A stretch of 64,000 nucleotides of DNA from Rhodothermales bacterium (lineage in GTDB: Bacteria; Bacteroidota; Rhodothermia; Rhodothermales; Bin80), in contig CATQHT010000002.1 of NCBI GenBank assembly GCA_958296045.1, forward strand, positions 186,001 to 250,000, in the 5' to 3' direction. Made by a program: the position numbers and the translations under genes. This document shows positions 1-9,097 of this stretch, one piece after another. The notes under the pieces are model-generated. The model did not search any database. It was given only the letters and a program-made list of their open reading frames with translations, and was not told the DNA's origin. Every line of letters begins with the position of its first letter. Positions within the stretch are counted from its first letter, which is position 1.

Positions 1-193
1 TGAGCAACACGCCGCAAATCCCTGCAAATAAACTCTCGCACCACGGTTAGGCCCCTATGTTAACGGGCCACGCAACCAGATACCCGCGGCCGCTCACGAT
101 TTCCCGCTAATGAACAAGGTGGGGCTACGAAGTTGCGCTTGTCTCCCCAATCTTGCTCCGAAGAGATTCGGGAACAACTGGTTTCAATTACGG

Positions 194-215
194 TAGTGAG
201 TGAAATAACTCACTA
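194..215. promoter_or_regulatory. perfect inverted repeat before NTPase operon (operator candidate)
   Basis: Two perfect 8-base arms, TAGTGAGT and ACTCACTA, are separated by a 6-base AT-rich spacer. The element ends 14 bases before the ATG of the first NTPase gene, where a repressor site or 5'-UTR hairpin would control the operon. No T-tract follows, so it is not a terminator. The regulatory role is inferred from position only. Confidence 0.5.
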
Positions 216-229
216 GTGTATGTGACTGT

Positions 230-1510
230 ATGGACTTGTATTCGCGGCCGCATCTGGCGACGCTGAAAAGCCGCCTAAGCGAAGAACCTCGTTTGCTTAT
301 TAATATTGCCGGCCCTCGGCAGTGTGGGAAAACCACGCTCGTGCGACAGGCCCTCGATAGCGTAGACCGTCCCGGCGAGTACCTGTCCGCAGACGAACCG
401 GTTGTGCCATTTTCTGGGCATCCAAGCGGCCGTAGGCCTTCGAGGCTTTCGGCTACTGCCGCCGATGTACGACTCCTATTTGAACCTGATATACTCTGGC
501 TCGTGCAGGCCTGGGAAAATGCTCGGAAAGAAGCGCAGGGTTCAGACAATGGATTCATTCTCGTGCTGGATGAGATCCAACATGTCCAGGGTAATTGGTC
601 AAGGACTGTAAAAGGGATGTGGGACAGAGACCGTCAGGAGGACCTCCCGCTGCATGTCGTACTATTGGGTTCCGCGCCGTGGTTGATGCAAAAGGGCCTG
701 AGCGAGAGTCTGATGGGGCGCTTTGAAACCATACGGCTCCCGCACTGGTCGTTTCCCGAGATGGCAGCAGCGTTCGGGTTTTCGTTAGACGAATATGTCT
801 ACTTCGGCGGATATCCGGGAGGAGCACCGTTCATCCGCAACGAGGACCGGTGGCGGGATTACATCTTAGACGGACTAGTGATGCCCGTGCTGGAACGAGA
901 TGTACTCGCGCTGGACCGCGTGAAAAAGCCTGCCCTGCTGAGGCAGCTGTTCGCTTTCGGATGCGAGTACTCCGGTCAAATCTTATCGTACACCAAGATG
1001 GTCGGACAACTGCAGGATGCTGGCAACACGACCACGCTGGCGCACTATTTGGACCTGTTGGCGCAGGTGGGGCTGCTCAGGGGGCTGCAAAAGCATACGG
1101 GAGGCCAGGCCATAGCACAGCGGCGCAGCAGCCCGAAGTTTGTCGTATTGAATACGGCACTCATGTCCGCGCTCTCCGAGTACACTTTTGCCGAAGCCAA
1201 GGCGGACCGGAGCCACTGGGGGCGCCTCGTCGAAAGCGCCGTCGGCGCTCATCTGTGCAATACAGCCTCGTCTGAGATGGAAGTATACTACTGGCGAGAA
1301 AAAACTTCGGAGGTGGATTTCGTCGTGCGCCGAGGGCGGCGCCGGATCGCTGTAGAGGTGAAGAGTGGGTCGCGGCGCCGCTCGGTCAGTGGCCTAGATG
1401 CTTTCGTCGACAAGTTTCCAAAGGTTCGCCCCCTGATAGTCGGCACTGGCGGAATGCCTCTGAAGACGTTTCTATCAACCCCGGCCCGAAATCTCTTTCA
1501 AGCAATATGA
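230..1510 (+). CDS. AAA_14/DUF4143-family ATPase with PD-(D/E)xK-like C-terminus
   Basis: A 426-residue protein of the AAA_14-DUF4143 type, a widespread family of P-loop ATPases whose cellular role is mostly unknown. The Walker A is GPRQCGKTT (residues 28-36) and the Walker B is LVLDEIQ (about 111-117). The C-terminal domain has D363, E376 and K378 in the arrangement D-x12-E-x-K (SEVDFVV...AVEVKSG), the signature of the PD-(D/E)xK nuclease fold found in this family. The start ATG lies just after the palindrome. The stop overlaps the ATG of the next gene (ATGA), so the two are translationally coupled. Coupling to a NACHT-like partner is unusual and suggests a joint role, perhaps defence; many DUF4143 proteins are orphan ATPases, so this is inference. 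Confidence 0.85.
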   Translation: MDLYSRPHLATLKSRLSEEPRLLINIAGPRQCGKTTLVRQALDSVDRPGEYLSADEPVVPFSGHPSGRRPSRLSATAADVRLLFEPDILWLVQAWENARKEAQGSDNGFILVLDEIQHVQGNWSRTVKGMWDRDRQEDLPLHVVLLGSAPWLMQKGLSESLMGRFETIRLPHWSFPEMAAAFGFSLDEYVYFGGYPGGAPFIRNEDRWRDYILDGLVMPVLERDVLALDRVKKPALLRQLFAFGCEYSGQILSYTKMVGQLQDAGNTTTLAHYLDLLAQVGLLRGLQKHTGGQAIAQRRSSPKFVVLNTALMSALSEYTFAEAKADRSHWGRLVESAVGAHLCNTASSEMEVYYWREKTSEVDFVVRRGRRRIAVEVKSGSRRRSVSGLDAFVDKFPKVRPLIVGTGGMPLKTFLSTPARNLFQAI

Positions 1511-4500
1511 CCCACATCGTAGCACGAACATGCGTAGAAATCACGGAGGCATCGCCAGTTCCGTACCGGAGCGGCTCCCAACCGATTGCGGAATTCAGGA
1601 ATTCGGAGGCGTACGTGCTGCTCGGGGATCCCGGGATGGGCAAAACAACAGTGTTTAGAGAGGAAGCCCGCCTTGCGGGTGGGCATTACGTTACGGCACG
1701 CAAATTCTTGAGACCTGAAGTGTCGTCTGAAGAGAAGGCAGCCAGGACGCTGTATATCGACGAGCTGGATGAGATTAGGTTGTGCTCGAAAGACAAGTTC
1801 GGAGTCCTAAAAGAAGTCTGTGCCAAGCTGCGCGAACTTGGGCAGCCACAGGTCAGAATCGCGTGCAGGCCTACCTTCTGGTATGGCGCTTTAGATCGGC
1901 AATTCCTGGAGGAAGACTGTCAAGACAGCAAGGTTCGGGTACTGCTCCTTAACCCGCTGTCGGAGGCTGATTTTCGGGAGATGCTAGCGCAGAACCATGA
2001 CATTAAGAATGTCGATCCCCTACTGCGCGCCATGCAGGTAAAAGGCTTGGCTGGCCTTGCGGCTAACCCGCTGAATCTGAAGCTAATAGCGGAGATGGTC
2101 GCCCACGGCGAAGAGCCTAACTCTCGTATAGAGTTGTGGGACTACACTTGCGTCCGGTTGCTGGAGGAATGCAATGATTGGCTGGATGTCGCCCGTATGG
2201 ACGAACCTGGGGCAATATGCCTCGTGCAAAGAGCCGCATACCTGTGCGCCTGCCTCCTGCTTAGTGGCAATAGAGGCTACAAAGTAGTGGGCAAGGCTGC
2301 CCCTCGTTTTCCGCGGCTGCAGGACCTTCCTGCGGAAGACCTCTCGATTCTTCGCCGGATACTTGATTCGCGCCTCTTTATGGCTGAGTCCGAAGGGCAC
2401 ATGGTGCCGGCGCTCCGGCAGACCTGCGAGTTCCTTGCGGTGCGACATGTTGCCAGACTCCTGCGCGATGGTCTGCCGCTGCAGCGGGTGTTGGCCCTAG
2501 TAACGGATAGCGGGGGCCATGTAATGCAAGAGTTTGCTGGCTTCATCGCTTGGCTTTCGGAGTGTTGCACAGCCTGCCGGGGGGCATTGATCCAGCGGAA
2601 TCCGGCGGACATATTGGCCCTCGCAGAGACAAAGAGCTTTTCTCCCGCAGATAAGCTGCAACTCTTAAATGGCGTTGTAGACGAGGTGATTGAGAGGCGA
2701 ACGCCTTTAGCCCGGATCCTAGTGGGCCCCCATCTCGGCGGACTAGCGACTGCGAACATGACGAAGCATATCGTTCGTACCTTTCAATGCAAGGAACGCA
2801 GCGAGCGCCAAACCATCAAAGTATCGCTTCTAATTGAGGCGCTCAGTAGAGCTGATGCAGCATCCCGACCAACGGGTCCACTGCTGCAAGTCGTGCGGGA
2901 TACCGCATGGCCCTTGCCTGTCCGACTTCGTGCCTTGGAGGCAGCCCTGAGTCGGAATGGTATGGACGAATCACCTACGGCCAGCGAACTTGTGGAGCTG
3001 GCAGCCGAAACCCAAAAGCGACCACCATCGGAAGACAAGGATGCCATTCTTGGCCGACTGCTGCCAAGGCTCTACCCAGACACGCTGACACCTACGGACA
3101 TTGTGCAGTATCTGCACACACCGTTAGTAGTACCAGACATATCATACATACAATTCTGGTCTAGCAATATTCTAGCGTCCTCAACCGAGACACCTGCACA
3201 CCTTATAGAGTTGCTCGATGCGCTGGTCGCGCGGGTTGGCCAACTGCGGCGCCATGATAGACGCTTGGCCAAGACCATTCGCGAGGTACTGCTCATCACA
3301 TTAGGAAATCACCTGCCACGGATAGCACCGCATGCTTCTTCCAAGCAGATCGCTGCCTGGTTATGGTCTGCTTCGCACGCTCTGAATTCGCGAACGTATG
3401 ATTTTGGAGTCTTTCAGTCAGAAACGAAGCTTCGGACTGTTTTGCAGGATCGCTCGACTTTGCGGAAAGAATTGGCTCGGCGTAGCAACGGCGGGCTCGC
3501 CCTGGAACTGCTGCCCAGTGCGCTGAAATCGCTGCACGCGGAGGACCAGTCACAGTCGGATGACGGCTGGCAGCTGGAATTGCTGCGCAGTGCGCTGAAA
3601 TCGCTGCACGAGCAAGACTCGCCCAAAAAGGGAATAGACTCCTATCGGAATCCGCACGGTAACATGCCCGGCGCCTCGCATGCGAGCGATCCGAATCCAC
3701 CCCCCGATCTCCTCTACAAAAGCGCACTCGCTGATGAGGAACGATTTGTAAAGCAGACAGAATCCGATCTTACTGCAGTGGGCCAGAAGATTGATTCGCA
3801 ACTGGAATGCAATAAACATTTGCCCCTGAGCCTCAATTCAGAAATACTGTTCCGACTTGCAAAGACCCATCTTGGGCTGGGCGGAGAGGCTCAAGGGTTG
3901 TCGCCAACCATGCGGCTACGGAATCTGCTTGGTGGTAGCGGTGACTTTATCAAAGATGTGCAGCGCGAATTCTGCAGCTTTACACGGACCGCGGATATTC
4001 CAGACGCAAACAAGATCCTGCAACTCTTCCAAGACAATAGGTTGCCACCTCAGACGCTGCCTCTCCTGGCAGGAGTGCATGAATTGCACCGCAGCCAGCC
4101 GAATCATGCCTTCTGGTCCGATGAAGAACGGCTTCGCCGTGTCGTTGCCGTGTACTTGTGTGCTCGGCCACAATTGCGGCAAGGCCCCGGCACAACCCCC
4201 TCGTGGTTCAAGGCCTTGTGTGAGAGCAACTCAGATGTAGTTGCGAGTGTGTTCGTGCCGTTTGTCGTAGCGACTTGGGCAAGCGAGCCGAGATTTCCTC
4301 CCTCTGGCTTGGCGGAAATCCTATACACACCTGCATATGAGTCCGTCGCCCGCAGATGCATACTTCCCTTGCTGCGTAAGCTGCCGGTACGGGGCAGCTA
4401 CGACGTCAGTCTGATGCACCTGCTGCAAGCAGCCCTGCGACTCCGCAGAGCAGAGCAAGTGGTCGAAGTAGCAGAGAAGAAGCTTGCCGCTAAGAGCATG

Positions 4501-5529
4501 ACAGCTTCTCAGCGTGTCTACTGGCTTACCGCTGGCCTTTTTGCCGATTCCGCCACGTTTGTCCAGCGTCTGGAGGAATTTGTCGCCACTGATCAGTACC
4601 GCGTCAGCCTTCTGGTCAAAGCCGTCGGACTGTTTAAGAGCGCAGGCACAGAGCGGCTCAGCATTGCGGCCCTTGCGGCTATAGTCAGGCAGATCGGAAA
4701 ATTCTACGAACCGAAAACCTTCGCCAGCCGACGCGCGCCAGAGGGAAAAAGCGCAGCAGATTGTGTAAGAGGACCGCTCGATGCACTGCAGAGCATGCCC
4801 AGCGGTCCTGCAAAAGAAGCGCTAAGCGCACTGGCAAGTGACGATGATCTTTTGGCTTGGCGTTCCGAAATACTAGCGGCAAAGAAACGACAGCAATCCC
4901 TATCCCAGCGGATAGCGTTTCGGTATAAGTCTGTGCAGGAGGTGGCACAGGTTCTCGCGAATGCCCAACCTACCAGTGCCGCCGACTTGGCCGCGTTGAC
5001 GGAGGAGACTCTACGTGAGCTTGCAGAGCAAATACGCCATGGTAATACCTCCGACTGGAGGTCATTCTGGAATGTGGATCAGCACAATAGGCCCGATCGG
5101 CCCAAGCCGGAAAATGCTGGCCGCGACATCATAGCCAGTACATTGGCAACCATGATGCAACGGCAGGACATTTCGGTTCATACCGAAGCTGTACATGCCA
5201 ATGATGCGCGTGCGGATATCCGAGTCTCCTATCCAGGCTTTAGCATCCCGGTGGAAATCAAGCGGAGTTGCCATGCTGAGATCTGGAGCGCACTGGAATC
5301 GCAACTAATTCAAAAGTACTGCGCTGCGCCGGATTCAGACGGATACGGGATTTACCTTGTGCTCTGGTATGCTGACGCGCCACCCTGCCGTTGTCCGAAA
5401 CGTAACGGAAGAGCGGTTAATAGCGCGTCCGAACTGGAAAAGCTGCTTGTGCAGACCATAAGCGCCGACCACAAGCACCGCATAAGCGTCGTGGTGGTGG
5501 ATGTGGCGAAGCCTCTGCAGCAACACTGA
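1507..5529 (+). CDS. large NACHT-like NTPase with C-terminal PD-(D/E)xK-like domain
   Basis: A 1340-residue protein. The N-terminal NTPase has Walker A GDPGMGKT (residues 40-47), Walker B LYIDELDE (82-89, the acidic pair expected in NACHT/STAND NTPases) and a sensor-like ACRP after a beta strand. A long middle region (about 250-1150) is helical and leucine-rich with no recognised domain; it could be a repeat-type sensor. The last 110 residues carry D1237, E1250 and K1252 (ADIRVS...PVEIKR), the D-x12-E-x-K pattern of restriction-like nucleases, with the same spacing as in the upstream partner. NTPase-sensor-nuclease is the layout of antiviral STAND (Avs-like) proteins, so a defence role is plausible, but I do not recognise this as a named system. 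It starts in a 4-base overlap with the upstream gene. Codon use looks like that of the neighbours. Confidence 0.75.
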   Translation: MTHIVARTCVEITEASPVPYRSGSQPIAEFRNSEAYVLLGDPGMGKTTVFREEARLAGGHYVTARKFLRPEVSSEEKAARTLYIDELDEIRLCSKDKFGVLKEVCAKLRELGQPQVRIACRPTFWYGALDRQFLEEDCQDSKVRVLLLNPLSEADFREMLAQNHDIKNVDPLLRAMQVKGLAGLAANPLNLKLIAEMVAHGEEPNSRIELWDYTCVRLLEECNDWLDVARMDEPGAICLVQRAAYLCACLLLSGNRGYKVVGKAAPRFPRLQDLPAEDLSILRRILDSRLFMAESEGHMVPALRQTCEFLAVRHVARLLRDGLPLQRVLALVTDSGGHVMQEFAGFIAWLSECCTACRGALIQRNPADILALAETKSFSPADKLQLLNGVVDEVIERRTPLARILVGPHLGGLATANMTKHIVRTFQCKERSERQTIKVSLLIEALSRADAASRPTGPLLQVVRDTAWPLPVRLRALEAALSRNGMDESPTASELVELAAETQKRPPSEDKDAILGRLLPRLYPDTLTPTDIVQYLHTPLVVPDISYIQFWSSNILASSTETPAHLIELLDALVARVGQLRRHDRRLAKTIREVLLITLGNHLPRIAPHASSKQIAAWLWSASHALNSRTYDFGVFQSETKLRTVLQDRSTLRKELARRSNGGLALELLPSALKSLHAEDQSQSDDGWQLELLRSALKSLHEQDSPKKGIDSYRNPHGNMPGASHASDPNPPPDLLYKSALADEERFVKQTESDLTAVGQKIDSQLECNKHLPLSLNSEILFRLAKTHLGLGGEAQGLSPTMRLRNLLGGSGDFIKDVQREFCSFTRTADIPDANKILQLFQDNRLPPQTLPLLAGVHELHRSQPNHAFWSDEERLRRVVAVYLCARPQLRQGPGTTPSWFKALCESNSDVVASVFVPFVVATWASEPRFPPSGLAEILYTPAYESVARRCILPLLRKLPVRGSYDVSLMHLLQAALRLRRAEQVVEVAEKKLAAKSMTASQRVYWLTAGLFADSATFVQRLEEFVATDQYRVSLLVKAVGLFKSAGTERLSIAALAAIVRQIGKFYEPKTFASRRAPEGKSAADCVRGPLDALQSMPSGPAKEALSALASDDDLLAWRSEILAAKKRQQSLSQRIAFRYKSVQEVAQVLANAQPTSAADLAALTEETLRELAEQIRHGNTSDWRSFWNVDQHNRPDRPKPENAGRDIIASTLATMMQRQDISVHTEAVHANDARADIRVSYPGFSIPVEIKRSCHAEIWSALESQLIQKYCAAPDSDGYGIYLVLWYADAPPCRCPKRNGRAVNSASELEKLLVQTISADHKHRISVVVVDVAKPLQQH
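3502..3645 (+). repeat. 72-bp tandem duplication inside the NACHT-like gene
   Basis: Two adjacent 72-base units keep the reading frame and duplicate 24 codons. The first 13 codons of each unit remain nearly identical (LELL-P/R-SALKSLH); the second halves have diverged. This is a small in-frame expansion of the helical middle region. Confidence 0.75.
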
Positions 5530-6541
5530 TCCTATGAACTTGGAAAAGTCTGATAAAGCGGTAGGCATCCATATTGGGCAGCGGCCTGCATGTTGACTTT
5601 TTTCATCGGTGGAATACGGGCAAGTGTGGTATAACCCATAATTGTATCCGTCCAGTAGTCCGTGTATTTCAGCCAATTAGTGCCGCGCGGAGGGGGGTGT
5701 GCGCCATTCTTTGGCTCCAGGCTGGGTACTGCAGGGTCGTGGGGATGCTGGGCGCAGCCGGTTGGAAGCTTTCCTTGATGGCGTGACTGTGTTTTGGCAG
5801 CTGCCTAAGTGACCTGGGTACTCCAGCGGAGTTAGCGGGGGCTGCACGCAGGGCGCTTCAGTGGCGGTGCTCTTGTGCTCAGGAGCGACGCCGTAGCGCT
5901 TATGCGCTGGCACGCACGGGTGGGAGCTGTGTCTGTGAGGGTGCTTTCAAGTTTGGTCCACCGATGTGGCAGCAAGTCGCCGTGTGAAGCAAGAGCCTCA
6001 CGCACGGACTTGCGAGAGCCCGGGGGGTGAGCATCCTCTAGGCTACTCGGCATCCCACCGCGACAAGAACCAAGGAGGAATACTCCAGTGAGCCGAGCGG
6101 TCTGGAAAATCCTCCTGACGCATGAATCCTGTGACGCTCCTCATGCCACACGCCCGTACCCACCCCAGAAGGAGTAGCGTGAGCTGTGTCCGATTCGGAC
6201 AGATGAGGCCCGATGAAGGAGTCTCAATACGACGAAGGACACGCAAGACAGGGGCGACCACCACCCAAACCCACCACCGACCACCTCGGTAAACAGCAAG
6301 GTCCCATAGCAACCAAAAACACGCTCCCCAAACGGGAACAAGAGAAGTCCGACTTTTCACTTCACTACCAGTGACGAAGTTGAGTCCAAACCCTGCAGGA
6401 GGCGGGATTCAAGGGTCTGCTGATGCAGGCCGGGGTCGCACGGATGATTCCCAGGCGCGAAAAACGCGCGCTGGGATCCTGCGTCGGGAAAAAGTGGTTG
6501 TAGTACAAGGCAGAGTCGTAAGCTAGAAGGCGGGAGATCGC
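5530..6541. other. 1-kb stretch without a recognisable gene
   Basis: No reading frame here has a recognisable product or a convincing ribosome site. The only structure noted is an intron-end-like segment near 6.0 kb, described separately. The part next to the Lrp gene probably holds that gene's promoter, but no consensus is clear. Confidence 0.5.
5985..6049 (+). other. possible degenerate group II intron 3' end
   Basis: The last part (…GGGGGGTGAGCATCC… then GGCTACTCGGC) resembles domain VI and the 3' end of the group II intron at 31.3-32.0 kb (…GGGGGTGAGATTCCCCC… then GGCTACTCGAC). It is preceded by TGTGAAGCAAGAGCC, a phrase common just before domain V in bacterial introns. A canonical 34-base domain V hairpin is not present. 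If real, it is a decayed relic. A GTGTGCGCC at about 5.70 kb could be its 5' end, but this is speculative. Confidence 0.3.
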
Positions 6542-7042
6542 GTGGACCAGATAGACGCGACCATCCTTCACCTGTTGCAGGCGGATGGGCGTATGAAATG
6601 CAATGCAATAGCAGAACGAGTTGGCCTTTCGGTGCCAGCCACCGCCATGCGCATGCGAAAATTGGAGCAGCGCGGCGTCATTACCGGGTATCACGCTGCG
6701 GTGAGCCCCAAACTGATGAACTACCACGTGACCGCCTTCATCACCGTGTCGGTGGAAACGGCCGGGCGGCATGAATCCATCACCAGACGCTTTGGCGAGT
6801 GTGATGAGATTCTTGAGGCTCATGCCATCACCGGCATAGGGTCGCACCTTCTAAAGGTGGTGTCGCGCGACACGCAGTCTCTAGAAGTGCTTCTTGGGCG
6901 GATACAGGCCTGGCCTGGCGTCGTAGCCACACGCACCAGCGTGGTCCTTAACACGTACAAAGCTTCGGCGCCGATCCGAGCGGTGCCAGAGGCGCTCCCT
7001 GCGCAGCGCAGACGCCGCAGTCGTGCCCTGCCCGAATCGTAG
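6542..7042 (+). CDS. Lrp/AsnC-family transcriptional regulator
   Basis: A 166-residue leucine-responsive-type regulator. The N-terminal helix-turn-helix runs from LDQ-like MDQIDATILHLLQADGR through the recognition helix (GLSVPATAMRMRKLEQRG) to residue 50. The C-terminal part is the RAM/AsnC ligand-binding and oligomerisation domain (AFITVSVE..., AITGIGSHLLKVVSRD). The first codon is GTG, which places the protein start directly at the conserved DQID segment. Such proteins sense amino acids and bind near target promoters, often their own. The target is not evident; the next gene, an ECF sigma factor, starts 30 bases downstream on the same strand. Confidence 0.9.
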   Translation: MDQIDATILHLLQADGRMKCNAIAERVGLSVPATAMRMRKLEQRGVITGYHAAVSPKLMNYHVTAFITVSVETAGRHESITRRFGECDEILEAHAITGIGSHLLKVVSRDTQSLEVLLGRIQAWPGVVATRTSVVLNTYKASAPIRAVPEALPAQRRRRSRALPES

Positions 7043-7071
7043 AACCTACGCTTCGCCTTCCCGCCTGCTGT

Positions 7072-7680
7072 ATGGCCGACGCCGTAGCGCCAATCCGCTC
7101 CACTTCCAGTGACCAGGATCGAGTCTGGGTGGCCGCAGCGCTCGAAGGAAGTCAGAAAGCCTACACCGCCCTGGTCACCAAGTACCGGCGCGGGCTCCGC
7201 CAGCACATCATGCGGACCGTCAACAATCCGCGGGAAGCGGACGACCTAGTGCAGGAAGCCTTCATCAAAGCGTTTAAAAACCTGGACTCGTATTCGGCCA
7301 CCTACGCTTTCTCGACATGGCTGTATAGAATCGCCTCCAACCATGCGATAGACTTTTTGCGCAAACGGAGGCTGGCAACTGTGTCACTCCAAAGGCAGGC
7401 CGAACCTGGCGAAAATCCAGCGACAAGAGAACTGCCCTGCGAAGAATACCGGCCAGACCGGCATATCATTGAAGATCAGAGGCGGCTCTTGATCCAACAA
7501 GCAATAGATAAGCTGTCCCCGAAATACCGGCGCGTAATCGTGCTGCGCCACCAGAACGAACGGTCCTACCAGGAAATCGCGGAAGAGCTGGATCTGCCCC
7601 TCGGAACCGTCAAAGCACACATCTTCCGAGCGCGCAAACAGCTGTACAAACTGCTAAGAGACCGTAAAGGCCTGATTTAG
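7072..7680 (+). CDS. ECF-type RNA polymerase sigma factor (sigma-70 family)
   Basis: A 202-residue extracytoplasmic-function sigma factor. Region 2 includes the -10 recognition and core-binding segment (READDLVQEAFIKAFKNLDSY, then FSTWLYRIASNHAIDFLRKR). Region 4 contains the -35-binding helix-turn-helix (RSYQEIAEELDLPLGTVKAHIFRARKQL). It directs RNA polymerase to a stress- or envelope-type regulon. No anti-sigma factor gene lies next to it, unlike most ECF loci, so it may be regulated by expression level or by a distant partner. Tight spacing after the Lrp gene suggests co-transcription with it. Confidence 0.92.
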   Translation: MADAVAPIRSTSSDQDRVWVAAALEGSQKAYTALVTKYRRGLRQHIMRTVNNPREADDLVQEAFIKAFKNLDSYSATYAFSTWLYRIASNHAIDFLRKRRLATVSLQRQAEPGENPATRELPCEEYRPDRHIIEDQRRLLIQQAIDKLSPKYRRVIVLRHQNERSYQEIAEELDLPLGTVKAHIFRARKQLYKLLRDRKGLI

Positions 7681-7739
7681 GACGCGAAGCGTTAACCCTG
7701 GGAGGCGCAAGGTGATGGCAACCATAGAATGACGGCCAC

Positions 7740-9035
7740 GTGATAGACCGATACTCGCTGCCAGCCATGAAAGCCCTCTGGAGTGAACAGGCCCAATTCG
7801 AAGCCTGGCTCACAGTGGAGCTGGAAGCCTGCACGGCATGGGCCAAACTCGGGGAGGTCCCTTACGACGATGTGGCCAGACTTCGTAAGAACGCTTCGTT
7901 CAGCCTGTCGCGGATCCATGAGATAGAGAAGACGACGCGCCACGACGTGGTGGCATTCACGCGCGCAGTCAGTGAATCGCTTGGCCCAGAAAGGAAGTGG
8001 ATCCACTACGGACTTACCTCCTCCGATGTGGTCGATACCGCCTGGGGGCTTAGGCTGAAGAAAGCCGGCGCACTGGTCCTCGAAGCGGCCGACCGTTTGC
8101 TGTCGGCACTAAAGGAACGGGCGCTCGAACACAAGGACACCATCGTCATGGGGCGCACGCATGGCGTGCATGCGGAACCCACCACGCTCGGGCTCAAGAT
8201 GGCGCTATTCCTAGAAGAGATGCGGCGCAATAGGGCACGGCTGACACGGGCGATCGACGCCGTAGCAGTCGGCAAATTGTCTGGAGCGGTAGGAACGTAC
8301 GCGCACACACCGCCCGAAGTTGAACAGCACGTCTGCGACGCGCTGGGCCTCACGCGCGAACCGGTCGCCACCCAAGTCGTGCAGCGAGACCGGCATGCAC
8401 ACTTCGTGGCAGCACTGGCCCTGACAGGAGCAACGCTGGAGAAGATCGCCACGGAAATACGCCACCTGCAGCGCACCGAGGTGCGCGAAGCCGAAGAGGC
8501 GTTTAGGCCCGGGCAGAAGGGCTCGTCGGCTATGCCGCACAAACGTAACCCGATCGGCTCAGAGAATATCACGGGATGCGCACGCCTTTTGCGTGGATAT
8601 ATGGTCACCGCCTACGAAAACGTGGCGCTTTGGCACGAACGGGACATCTCCCATTCCAGCGCGGAGCGGGTCATCCTGCCCGATGCCACCACCATCGTGC
8701 ATTATGCGCTGCATCGGATGAGCCGCATCGTGCGCAACCTAGTCGTGTATCCCTACCGTATGCGCCGCAACTTGGCGCAAACGTTCGGACTCTACCATAG
8801 TCAACAAGTGCTCAACCAGCTGATTGACAGCGGACTAAGCCGGGAGGCAGCCTACGACCTAGTGCAGCCACTAGCAATGCGGGCCTGGAACAAGGGACAG
8901 TCATTTAAGACCCTCATGCTACAGGATCCTGAAATCCAGCGGCGCCTGCCACGGGAGATCATCGAGGCGGCCTTCGATGATGCCGCGCATCTGCGGCATG
9001 TCGATACCATCTTTGCCAGGCTGGGACTGCTCTGA
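7740..9035 (+). CDS. purB: adenylosuccinate lyase
   Basis: A 431-residue fumarase/aspartase-superfamily lyase catalysing two purine steps: SAICAR to AICAR plus fumarate, and adenylosuccinate to AMP plus fumarate. The superfamily signature GSSAMPHKRNP is intact. The N-terminus (MIDRYSLPAMKALWSEQAQF) matches bacterial PurB, which supports the GTG start. TSSDVVDTA and GRTHGVHAEPTT, both substrate-site motifs, are also present. It is a cytosolic tetramer. It stands alone rather than in a pur operon; the ECF sigma gene ends 59 bases upstream. Confidence 0.96.
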   Translation: MIDRYSLPAMKALWSEQAQFEAWLTVELEACTAWAKLGEVPYDDVARLRKNASFSLSRIHEIEKTTRHDVVAFTRAVSESLGPERKWIHYGLTSSDVVDTAWGLRLKKAGALVLEAADRLLSALKERALEHKDTIVMGRTHGVHAEPTTLGLKMALFLEEMRRNRARLTRAIDAVAVGKLSGAVGTYAHTPPEVEQHVCDALGLTREPVATQVVQRDRHAHFVAALALTGATLEKIATEIRHLQRTEVREAEEAFRPGQKGSSAMPHKRNPIGSENITGCARLLRGYMVTAYENVALWHERDISHSSAERVILPDATTIVHYALHRMSRIVRNLVVYPYRMRRNLAQTFGLYHSQQVLNQLIDSGLSREAAYDLVQPLAMRAWNKGQSFKTLMLQDPEIQRRLPREIIEAAFDDAAHLRHVDTIFARLGLL

Positions 9036-9097
9036 CTTGAATTGTTTGTGAATAGTCATATATTTTCGTATTACACGGCAGGCCAGACACCGCGACG

